12,216 bases of DNA from Bacteroidota bacterium (GTDB taxonomy: Bacteria > Bacteroidota > Ignavibacteria > UBA10030 > UBA8401), in NCBI GenBank assembly GCA_030824295.1, contig JAVBYA010000058.1, forward strand, positions 1-12,216, given 5' to 3'. Shown one piece after another: positions 1-6,092 of this stretch (positions are counted from its first letter, which is position 1; every line of letters begins with the position of its first letter). Below the pieces are notes generated by a model. It worked only from the letters and a program-made list of their open reading frames with translations. It ran no database searches and was not told the DNA's origin. Made by a program: the position numbers and the translations under genes.

Positions 1-1
1 C

Positions 2-43
2 GGGTACACGGCTGCAGAGGCTGTCGCAGGTATGCTGTCCTGA
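2..43 (+). CDS. Possible 3' end of an unknown upstream gene
   Basis: In this frame the first bases read GYTAAEAVAGMLS and then a TGA stop at 41-43. The composition is protein-like, and the stop lies 27 bases before a bidirectional terminator, as expected if a + strand gene converges on the kinase gene at 134-1771. Another frame stays open to a TAA at 70-72, but that stop overlaps the terminator stem, which makes it less likely. The fragment is too short to name a family, and it may not be coding. Confidence 0.28.
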   Translation, partial: GYTAAEAVAGMLS

Positions 44-70
44 CCACACGATCATTGTTGATGTACAAAT

Positions 71-101
71 AAAAAACCCGGACCTTGGTCCGGGTTTTTT
101 A
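71..101. terminator. Bidirectional intrinsic terminator
   Basis: Bases 71-84 and 87-100 are perfect reverse complements (14 bp including the A/T tracts), with a G+C core CCCGGACC/GGTCCGGG. The stem is bordered by six A on the left and six T on the right, so a U-tract follows the hairpin in either direction. On the - strand it ends the kinase transcript 33 bases after the stop codon; on the + strand it can end the gene entering from the left. In RNA the innermost pairs must open to give a loop, because only two bases separate the arms. Confidence 0.93.
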
Positions 102-133
102 TTTCATTTACGCCTTCGTGCGGAGCAGCGCGG

Positions 134-1771
134 TCACGCCTGCATCGTCGGCAGCATGATGCGGATGGTGGTGCCGACCCCGACCTCACTTTCGATCTCG
201 ATCTTTCCTTTGTGGTCGTCCACCACTTTCTTTACGATGGACATTCCGAGACCGGTGCCGTGCTTCTTGCCGTAGGTGACGAACGGTTCAAAGATGCGCC
301 GCTTCACTTCTTCCGGCATACCGGTGCCGGAATCGATGAACTCGATCTTCACCATGCCGCCGATATCCTCGGTAGTGGCGGTCAGCGTGCCGCCCTGCGG
401 CATGGCATCCCGAGCGTTGCTGGCAATATTATAGAACACGCGGACCAGCTTGTCCTGGTCCAGTTTCACTCTTCCTTTGAAGGCGAGTTTCTTCTCCAGC
501 TTGATGTTGTTCTTTGTCAGGTCCTTCTCGATGAACATCAGCACCCCTTCCATCACATCCTCGAACTGCACCTCTTCGATGTTCGTGGAACTGACCCCTT
601 TGCTGAAGTCCAGGATCTCCTGCGCCATGTTCACGAAGCGGTCCACCTGATGGATCATCTCATCCGCGAGTTTGGAGACCTCCTCATTGCCCCCCTTTTT
701 CTTCATCACCTGCGCATACACGCGGAGCGTTCCCATCGGATTCTTGATGTCGTGGATGATGGTGCTCGCCATCCGTCCCACGGCGGAGAGCCGCTCGCTC
801 TGCACCATCTCCTGCGCCAGTCGTGCATTTTCGATCGCAACGGAAGCGTGGATGGAGAGGGCGTTCAGGAATTCCTCATCCTGCGGGGTGAACGGGCCCC
901 CTTTTTTGTTCAGCATCTGGAAGACGCCGATGATCTTCCCGTCCCGGTTCCGCATCGGCATGGTGAGCATGTTGTTCGTGCGGTAGCCGGACTTCTTATC
1001 GACTTCGGGATTGAATCGCGGATCGTTGTACGCATCGGGGATGTTGACGATCTCGCCGGTCTTGGCGACGTAACCTGCCAGACCTTTGCCGAGCGGAAGT
1101 CGGATCTCGATCACTTCCGTTCCGCGCAGTGCTTTGGACCAGATCTCTCCCTTCAGTTCATCCACCAGATAGAGCGTTCCGCGGTCCGCCGCGATCGATT
1201 TGATGGCGGTCTCAAGGATGATGTCCAGCAGTTTGTCCAGATCGAGCGAGGAGTTGATGGTCTTCGCCGCGTCGATGAGCATGTTCAGTTTGGCGATATG
1301 CTGCTTGCTGATCTCCACCGTCCGGTCCAGCTCGTTCACGATGGTGGCGTCCGCACTCCGCAGCCGCTTGGTCATGCTCTTCAGGATATTCAGCTGGATG
1401 ATGTTGTTGGACTTCAGCATGTTGTCGAAGTCCTGTTTGCTGATGCTCGCGCAGGTGGTCGGTTCGACCGCCGTGGTGCGGGCGGAGCGGACCTGATCGT
1501 CCAGCAGTTCCATCTCGCCGAAGAAATCCCCTTTGGTCAGATACGCCAGCACAGTCTCAGCGCCGTACTTGGTCACTTTGGAGATCTTGATACGGCCGTC
1601 CAATACGAAATAGAGCCGCTCTCCGCGGGTATTCTCCTGGAATATCTGCGTGTTGGCGGCAAACTTCTCCTCTTTGCACATCTTCATGATGGCGTTCAGA
1701 TTCATATCCGCAACATACTTGAAAGCGGAATTGAACCTCAGGTTCTCGACCGTGAGCAGTGATTGTTCCAT
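134..1771 (-). CDS. Sensor histidine kinase with cNMP-binding and GAF domains
   Basis: This 545-residue protein has no signal peptide or membrane segment, so it should be a cytoplasmic sensor. Residues about 14-135 form a Crp-like cyclic-nucleotide-binding domain, with the phosphate-cassette region at 81-100 (GDFFGEMELL, then RSARTT). Residues about 170-320 form a GAF domain. The kinase core follows: H-box SERLSAVGRMASTIIHDIKNP with the probable phospho-acceptor His340; N-box around Asn448-Asn452; G1 box DSGTGMP at 480-486; F-box IFEPF at 493-497; G2 box GTGLGM at 505-510. All boxes needed for ATP binding and autophosphorylation are present. No response regulator gene is adjacent, so the partner is unknown. 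The Crp-like cassette suggests a small-molecule or cyclic-nucleotide input, but the ligand cannot be read from the sequence. The ATG at 1771 lacks a clear Shine-Dalgarno. Function as a kinase is firm; the pathway is unknown. Confidence 0.93.
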   Translation of the reverse strand: MEQSLLTVENLRFNSAFKYVADMNLNAIMKMCKEEKFAANTQIFQENTRGERLYFVLDGRIKISKVTKYGAETVLAYLTKGDFFGEMELLDDQVRSARTTAVEPTTCASISKQDFDNMLKSNNIIQLNILKSMTKRLRSADATIVNELDRTVEISKQHIAKLNMLIDAAKTINSSLDLDKLLDIILETAIKSIAADRGTLYLVDELKGEIWSKALRGTEVIEIRLPLGKGLAGYVAKTGEIVNIPDAYNDPRFNPEVDKKSGYRTNNMLTMPMRNRDGKIIGVFQMLNKKGGPFTPQDEEFLNALSIHASVAIENARLAQEMVQSERLSAVGRMASTIIHDIKNPMGTLRVYAQVMKKKGGNEEVSKLADEMIHQVDRFVNMAQEILDFSKGVSSTNIEEVQFEDVMEGVLMFIEKDLTKNNIKLEKKLAFKGRVKLDQDKLVRVFYNIASNARDAMPQGGTLTATTEDIGGMVKIEFIDSGTGMPEEVKRRIFEPFVTYGKKHGTGLGMSIVKKVVDDHKGKIEIESEVGVGTTIRIMLPTMQA

Positions 1772-1801
1772 AGGATGTCAGCACCAAAGTGAGGTAATAT
1801 T

Positions 1802-1837
1802 CTTTGAGAAAATACGTAACTGCACTGCCAGAAGCAA
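1802..1837 (-). promoter_or_regulatory. Candidate promoter of the histidine kinase gene
   Basis: Read on the - strand, TTGCTT (1837-1832) is followed after exactly 17 bases by TATTTT (1814-1809), a fair sigma-70-like -35/-10 pair. It is also compatible with the looser Bacteroidota -33 TTG / -7 element. The predicted start of transcription is near 1802, giving a leader of about 30 bases before the ATG at 1771. This is motif reading only. Confidence 0.42.
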
Positions 1838-1851
1838 GGTAACGGAATGCC

Positions 1852-1871
1852 TCTGTGTCATATCCCACAGA
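1852..1871. promoter_or_regulatory. CRP/FNR-like 20-bp dyad (possible operator)
   Basis: TCTGTG (1852-1857) and CACAGA (1866-1871) are inverted repeats separated by eight bases. The inner part reads TGTG, one base, six bases, one base, CACA, the same spacing as the CRP-family consensus TGTGA-N6-TCACA, although the fifth base of each half-site does not match. Its centre (1861.5) is about 59 bases upstream of the predicted start of the kinase transcript, close to the position used by class I CRP activators. It could also serve the divergent ettA gene or be chance. Confidence 0.35.
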
Positions 1872-1913
1872 ACACCGGATCAACGGAAGCAGCTCATCAC
1901 ATGAGGAAATCGG

Positions 1914-1942
1914 TTCGATTTGATTCATTTTTTCGGTATATT
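1914..1942 (+). promoter_or_regulatory. Weak candidate promoter of ettA
   Basis: TATATT at 1937-1942 resembles a -10 element. Seventeen bases upstream lies TTCGAT (1914-1919), only a poor match to a -35 box. The surrounding stretch is the most A+T-rich part of the divergent intergenic region, which fits a promoter. The predicted start of transcription would be near 1949, about 50 bases before the ettA start codon. Confidence 0.28.
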
Positions 1943-1997
1943 CATCGACGAAATTTCACACGCATGCGATACAACGGAGTTGACGAAAGGAACGGCA

Positions 1998-3671
1998 GTG
2001 AGCGATACGAAGATCATTTTCTCGATGGTAGGCGTCGGGAAGGTCCACAAACCGAACAAGCAAGTACTGAAGGATATCTACCTCTCATTCTATTATGGTG
2101 CAAAGATCGGTGTGCTCGGTCTGAACGGTGCCGGTAAATCGACCCTGCTGCGCATCATCGCCGGCGTGGATACCGATTATCTCGGCACGATCCAGTCCCA
2201 GAAAGGGATCACCTTCGGGTATCTCTCCCAGGAACCGGAACTGGATCCGAAAAAGACGGTGAAAGAGATCGTGGAAGAAGGGGTGCAGTCGACCGTGGAC
2301 CTGCTGAAAGAATACGAGGCGATCAATGCCAAATTCGCCGAGCCGGATGCTGATTTCGATAAATTGCTCGAGAAGCAGGGTGCATTGCAGGAGAAGATCG
2401 ATCAGCTGGGTGCGTGGGACCTGGACAGTAAACTGGAACAGGCGATGGACGCGCTCCGCTGTCCGCCGGGCGAATCGTCCGTGACCGTCCTCTCCGGCGG
2501 TGAACGCCGCCGCGTGGCGCTCTGCCGGCTGCTGCTGCAGGAACCGGATGTGCTGCTGCTGGACGAGCCGACGAACCATCTGGACGCGGAATCGGTCGCA
2601 TGGCTGGAACAGCATCTGGCTCAGTATAAAGGAACCGTACTGGCGGTGACGCATGACCGGTACTTCCTGGACAATGTGGCCGGTTGGATCCTGGAACTGG
2701 ACCGCGGTGAAGGGATACCGTTCGAAGGGAACTATTCCAGCTGGCTGGAGCAGAAATCGAAACGGCTGGAAGTGGAGGAAAAGCAGGAATCCAAACGTCA
2801 GAAAGTGCTGAAGAAGGAATTGGAGTGGGTCCGGATGAACCCGAAAGGACGCCACGCCAAGAGCAAAGCGCGTATCTCGTCGTACGAACAGATGCTCTCG
2901 GAAGAACACGAGAAGCGGAACGAGGAGATCGAGATCTTCATCCCGAAAGGTCCCCGTCTCGGCGATGTGGTCATCAACGCAGAGAACGTCGCCAAAGGAT
3001 ACGGCGACAATCTGCTTTATGAGAACATGAATTTCAATCTTCCTCCCGGCGGCATCATCGGTGTGATCGGACCGAACGGCGCAGGAAAGACAACGCTCTT
3101 CCGGATGATCACCGGACAGGAGAAACCCGATTCCGGCATCATCACCATCGGAGAGACGGTGAAGCTGGCGTATGTGGACCAGAACCGTCCGCTCGATCCG
3201 AACAAGAACATCTGGGAGGAGATCTCCGGCGGAGAAGAGATCCTCCGTTTCGGCACGCGCGAAGTGAATTCCCGTGCTTACGTGGCCCGCTTCAATTTCA
3301 CCGGCGGCGATCAGCAGAAACTGGTCGGTCAGCTCTCCGGCGGCGAACGGAACCGCGTGCATCTTGCCAAGACCATGAAGCAGGAAGCGAACGTGCTGCT
3401 GCTGGACGAACCGACGAACGATCTGGACGTGAACACCCTCCGCGCGTTGGAAGAGGCGCTGGCGGAGTTCGCCGGTTGCGCTGTGGTGATCTCGCATGAT
3501 CGCTGGTTCCTGGACCGTGTGGCGACCCACATCCTCGCGTTCGAAGGGGAGAGCCAAGTGCAGTGGTTCGACGGCAACTACTCGGAATACGAGGAGTTCC
3601 GCAAGAAGAAACTCGGCATCGACGCCAGTCAGCCGCACCGCATCCGCTACAAGAAATTGATGCGCGAGTAG
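1998..3671 (+). CDS. ettA: Energy-dependent translational throttle protein EttA (ABC-F ATPase)
   Basis: EttA is a cytoplasmic ABC-F ATPase that binds the ribosomal E site and gates the first steps of elongation according to ATP/ADP. The 557-residue product closely matches the family length. ABC1 has Walker A GLNGAGKST (41-49), an arm insertion at about 90-145, signature LSGGERRR (165-172) and Walker B with DEPTNHLD (Glu190). A charged helical linker, the P-site tRNA-interacting region, spans about 240-320. ABC2 has GPNGAGKTT (358-366), LSGGERNRV (446-454) and DEPTNDLD (Glu471). The start is taken as GTG 1998, because the protein then begins MSDTKIIFSMVGVGKVH, as EttA proteins typically do, and AAAGGAA at 1986-1992 lies six bases upstream as a ribosome site. 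An in-frame TTG at 1920 would add 26 unsupported residues. Divergent from the kinase gene. No terminator is visible after it, so some readthrough into the next two genes is possible. Confidence 0.95.
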   Translation: MSDTKIIFSMVGVGKVHKPNKQVLKDIYLSFYYGAKIGVLGLNGAGKSTLLRIIAGVDTDYLGTIQSQKGITFGYLSQEPELDPKKTVKEIVEEGVQSTVDLLKEYEAINAKFAEPDADFDKLLEKQGALQEKIDQLGAWDLDSKLEQAMDALRCPPGESSVTVLSGGERRRVALCRLLLQEPDVLLLDEPTNHLDAESVAWLEQHLAQYKGTVLAVTHDRYFLDNVAGWILELDRGEGIPFEGNYSSWLEQKSKRLEVEEKQESKRQKVLKKELEWVRMNPKGRHAKSKARISSYEQMLSEEHEKRNEEIEIFIPKGPRLGDVVINAENVAKGYGDNLLYENMNFNLPPGGIIGVIGPNGAGKTTLFRMITGQEKPDSGIITIGETVKLAYVDQNRPLDPNKNIWEEISGGEEILRFGTREVNSRAYVARFNFTGGDQQKLVGQLSGGERNRVHLAKTMKQEANVLLLDEPTNDLDVNTLRALEEALAEFAGCAVVISHDRWFLDRVATHILAFEGESQVQWFDGNYSEYEEFRKKKLGIDASQPHRIRYKKLMRE

Positions 3672-3720
3672 GAAGTCTTTGGTATTGGAATAATAGTGCT
3701 GGATTTTGTACCATTCAGTG

Positions 3721-3728
3721 AGGAGGAG
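3721..3728 (+). promoter_or_regulatory. Strong ribosome binding site of the antitoxin gene
   Basis: AGGAGGAG lies six bases before the ATG at 3735. It is by far the best Shine-Dalgarno in the window and fits an antitoxin that must be made in excess of its toxin. Most neighbouring genes have weak or no such site. Confidence 0.7.
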
Positions 3729-3734
3729 TAACTC

Positions 3735-3959
3735 ATGACTGTTCAAAGTATTGAAAAGCACATTTTAAAATTAAGTGCTCAGGAACGGGCAAAACTCGCC
3801 GGCGTACTTCTTTCAAGCCTTGACGATATCGCAGACAGTGAAACGGAAGCGTTGTGGGCGGAAGAATCATTGAAGCGTCATCAGGATGTCCTGAAAGGGA
3901 AGGCAACAACCAAACCGGCTGCAATGGTTTTTAAAAAAGCACGTAGTCGAGTCCGATGA
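3735..3959 (+). CDS. Type II antitoxin, addiction-module component (Unstab_antitox-like)
   Basis: The 74-residue product has the layout of the short addiction-module proteins (TIGR02574/PF09720-like). An N-terminal helical part (about 1-30) contains LSAQERAKLAGVLLSSL, followed by an acidic stretch with an EALWAEES segment (about 38-46), and a basic tail that probably wraps the toxin. These proteins typically neutralise a RelE/ParE-fold toxin and are degraded by cellular proteases. The stop codon overlaps the next gene's start as ATGA at 3956-3959, so translation is probably coupled. The pair looks richer in A+T and in AAA/TTA-type codons than the flanking genes, a sign of horizontal acquisition. 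Family assignment is by pattern recall, not a database search. Confidence 0.85.
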   Translation: MTVQSIEKHILKLSAQERAKLAGVLLSSLDDIADSETEALWAEESLKRHQDVLKGKATTKPAAMVFKKARSRVR

Positions 3960-4252
3960 AGTATTTAATTTCTCTTCACGAATTGGCTGAAGAAGAATTG
4001 AATGATGCCATAGACTTCTATGAATCGAAAAGTCCGGGTCTCGGTTCATTGTTCCTTCAGGAAGTTGAACGTGCATCGGCAATGATCGAACAATTCCCTG
4101 AGTCTTCTCCTCTGATGTTGAAAATGATCCGCAAGAGAACGATCCGGCGATTTCCCTATAGCATCATGTTCTCTGTGGTCGGAAATACCATTATCTTGCT
4201 CTCCATAGCACATCAAAAACGCAGACCGTTATTTTGGCGTCACCGAAAATAA
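3956..4252 (+). CDS. Type II toxin, RelE/ParE family
   Basis: This 98-residue protein has the RelE/ParE pattern. Its N-terminal part (about 8-50) carries the helical AEEELNDAIDFYE and GLGSLFLQEVERA segments. A proline-containing turn follows (QFPESSP, about 46-52), and then the C-terminal beta strands, with RRFPYSIMFSVVGNTIILLSI and the AHQKRRPLFWR tail. RelE members cleave mRNA on the ribosome and ParE members poison DNA gyrase. The sequence does not separate these clearly, but the RRFPYSI...AHQ.R.P.YW-type C-terminus is common among proteins labelled ParE. It overlaps the antitoxin by four bases (ATGA), has no ribosome site of its own, and is intact, so the module is probably active or recently so. 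Confidence 0.86.
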   Translation: MKYLISLHELAEEELNDAIDFYESKSPGLGSLFLQEVERASAMIEQFPESSPLMLKMIRKRTIRRFPYSIMFSVVGNTIILLSIAHQKRRPLFWRHRK

Positions 4253-4370
4253 CAGAAATCCCCTTTGATTTAATGCGCTATAGTGCTCATGCATAAGCGC
4301 AGTATTCTTTCCCTAACCTTTATTGAGTGTTGTTCATCCGTTCTCTTGCATTGTTTTTCAAACCACGTCG
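4253..4370. other. Intergenic region between the toxin and GH43 genes
   Basis: This 118-base A+T-rich gap should hold the GH43 promoter, but I see no -35/-10 pair with convincing spacing. It contains only a short interrupted repeat, GCGCT (4275-4279) with AGCGC (4296-4300), and an imperfect palindrome around CTATAG at 4275-4286. There is no U-tract, so this is not a convincing terminator for the toxin-antitoxin pair. Confidence 0.4.
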
Positions 4371-5957
4371 ATGAAGCTCATATTTCTGATCATTCTTTTT
4401 GCCGCCATTTTTGCTACGTCTGCGGTATCCGGTGATATAAAACAGAAGACAGGCCGAACACCTCCGTCTGGGACAGTCGGATTTGAAGGTCAGCGCAAAG
4501 CCGATCTTGGTAACGGCTTCTATCTCAACCCCATCCTCGCCGGCGACCATCCCGATCCTTCCATCCTGAAGGACGGGGATGATTACTACATGACCTTCTC
4601 CTCGTTCGACAGTTATCCGGGACTCGTGATCTGGCACTCCCGGGACCTCGTCAATTGGACGCCGCTCACTCCCGCACTCTTCACCAACGTCGGTTCTGTC
4701 TGGGCACCGGAGCTCATCAAGCATGGAGGGAAGTACTACATCTACTTCCCCGGCAGGACCGGCACGTACCGTTCGAACTATGTCATCACTGCCGATGCTA
4801 TCACTGGTCCGTGGAGCGAACCGGTCGATCTGAAACTCTCGCTCATCGATCCCGGTCATGCCGTGGGGGAGGACGGCAAGCGGTATCTCTTCCTCTCCGG
4901 CGGACATTACGTGCAGCTGCGTGACGATGGATTGGCGACGGTCGGTCCGGTAAAGAAGAATTATGACGGCTGGAAATATCCGGATGAGTGGATCACGGAG
5001 AGTTTTTCGCAGGAAGGTCCGAAGATCACCAGGCATGGGAAATATTTCTATATGATCCTCGCGCAGGGAGGAACGGCCGGACCGCCGACCGGGCATATGA
5101 TCGTCGTTGCGCGTTCCGCTTCCATTCACGGACCGTGGGAGAACTCACCGTACAATCCTATCGCGCGTACTCTTTCTTCGGATGAACAGTGGTGGTCCAA
5201 AGGTCACGGTACGCTCGTACAGTCCCCGTCCGGCAGTTGGCACATGGTCTATCATGCGTATGAAAAGAACATGATGACGCTCGGCCGGCAGACGCTGCTG
5301 GAACCGGTGGAGTGGAGCGCGGACGGATGGCCGAAACTTACCGGCATCGATCCTTCCCAGCCGATCAAGAAACCAGTCCCTTCCGCCGGTGGACAGCATG
5401 GATTCCCGTTCTCCGACGATTTTTCCGTGAGCAAGATGGGAGTGCAATGGAGTTTCTACAATGGCGGAAAAGGGGACAGCGCACGCTACCGCTATCATAA
5501 CGGCAGTTTGTTTCTCCGTGCAAAGGGGAACGCGCCTTCCAACGCATCGCCGCTCTGGTTCGTGAACGGTGAGCATTCCTATCAGCTGCAGGTAGAGTTC
5601 GAACTCATCGGCGAAGCAACGGCGGGACTGCTCGTTTTCTATAATAATCGCTCGTACGGCGGACTTGCATTCAGCGATACGTCATTGGTCCTTCACCGGT
5701 ACGGATTGGACCGGATACTACTGAAGCCGGCGGGGATCGGGCGCAAAGGGTGGCTCCGGCTGATCAACGACCGCAATCTCGTTTCCCTCTTTTACAGCAG
5801 TGATGGCAAACAGTGGCACCGCCACGATGTCCGGATGGATGTCTCCGGGTACCATCACAACACATTCTACGATTTCCTCAGTCTTCGCCCTGCTCTCTAT
5901 GCTTCCGGCACCGGTGAGGTCCGCTTCGATAATTTCACCTACACGGCACTGCCGTAA
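4371..5957 (+). CDS. Secreted glycoside hydrolase family 43 enzyme (xylosidase/arabinofuranosidase type)
   Basis: The 528-residue product starts with a hydrophobic signal peptide (about 1-21). The GH43 five-bladed beta-propeller spans about 50-325. The three catalytic acids are recognisable: the general base in HPDPS (Asp62), the pKa-modulating Asp160 in IDPGHA, and the general acid Glu215 in SQEGP. Other family marks are SVWAPELI (109-116) and GHG (278-280), whose histidine usually lies near the metal/active-site pocket. Residues about 344-528 look like the concanavalin-like beta-sandwich often fused to GH43 beta-xylosidases. GH43 enzymes are inverting hydrolases, mostly acting on xylose or arabinose linkages in hemicellulose; the exact substrate is not readable. 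ATG 4371 is preferred because the signal peptide begins there; an in-frame TTG at 4323 would bury it. No transporter, SusC/D-like gene or other carbohydrate enzyme is adjacent, so this is not a visible polysaccharide-utilisation locus. Confidence 0.92.
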   Translation: MKLIFLIILFAAIFATSAVSGDIKQKTGRTPPSGTVGFEGQRKADLGNGFYLNPILAGDHPDPSILKDGDDYYMTFSSFDSYPGLVIWHSRDLVNWTPLTPALFTNVGSVWAPELIKHGGKYYIYFPGRTGTYRSNYVITADAITGPWSEPVDLKLSLIDPGHAVGEDGKRYLFLSGGHYVQLRDDGLATVGPVKKNYDGWKYPDEWITESFSQEGPKITRHGKYFYMILAQGGTAGPPTGHMIVVARSASIHGPWENSPYNPIARTLSSDEQWWSKGHGTLVQSPSGSWHMVYHAYEKNMMTLGRQTLLEPVEWSADGWPKLTGIDPSQPIKKPVPSAGGQHGFPFSDDFSVSKMGVQWSFYNGGKGDSARYRYHNGSLFLRAKGNAPSNASPLWFVNGEHSYQLQVEFELIGEATAGLLVFYNNRSYGGLAFSDTSLVLHRYGLDRILLKPAGIGRKGWLRLINDRNLVSLFYSSDGKQWHRHDVRMDVSGYHHNTFYDFLSLRPALYASGTGEVRFDNFTYTALP

Positions 5958-6013
5958 ACTTTTCCGCTCTGTTTTGCGTTATAATCCGTGGTTTTCGTGA
6001 TGACAGTTCAGGT

Positions 6014-6049
6014 CCGATTTCAATAATCGGTCGGAAAATCGTATATTTA
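6014..6049 (+). promoter_or_regulatory. Candidate promoter and hairpin upstream of the 2-oxoglutarate dehydrogenase gene
   Basis: TATATTTA at 6042-6049 is a good match both to a sigma-70 -10 (TATATT) and to the Bacteroidota -7 element (TAnnTTTG). A weak TTTCAA (6018-6023) lies 18 bases upstream. An inverted repeat, CCGATT (6014-6019) with AATCGG (6025-6030), overlaps that -35 region, and CGATTT (6015-6020) could alternatively pair with AAATCG (6036-6041). The repeat could be an operator; no regulator is identified. Confidence 0.35.
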
Positions 6050-6092
6050 AGTCCATTATTCGAAACAAACGGCAATAAATCTGAAAGTGAGT

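Noticed and set aside
212..1762. Long open frame on the + strand opposite the histidine kinase gene
   Set aside because: Its translation is rich in His, Asp, Arg and Val with no domain pattern. It is the antisense shadow of a well-conserved kinase whose motifs are all in the other frame.
1920..1997. N-terminal extension of EttA from a TTG at 1920
   Set aside because: Would add 26 residues absent from the family's usual start; GTG 1998 has a ribosome site and gives the typical EttA beginning.
2550..3434. Near-identical stretch of about 37 bases at about 2550 and 3398 (two mismatches)
   Set aside because: It encodes the Walker B region of both ABC domains of ettA; the similarity follows from the duplicated domain, not from a mobile repeat.
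2085..3761. Long - strand open frame opposite ettA
   Set aside because: Low-complexity antisense translation with no recognisable domain; the + strand carries complete ABC-F motifs across the same bases.
4275..4300. Possible terminator or operator made of GCGCT and AGCGC
   Set aside because: Only five pairs with a 16-base loop and no T-tract; too weak to call.
4323..4370. N-terminal extension of the GH43 protein from a TTG at 4323
   Set aside because: It would place 16 residues before a clear signal peptide that begins at ATG 4371.
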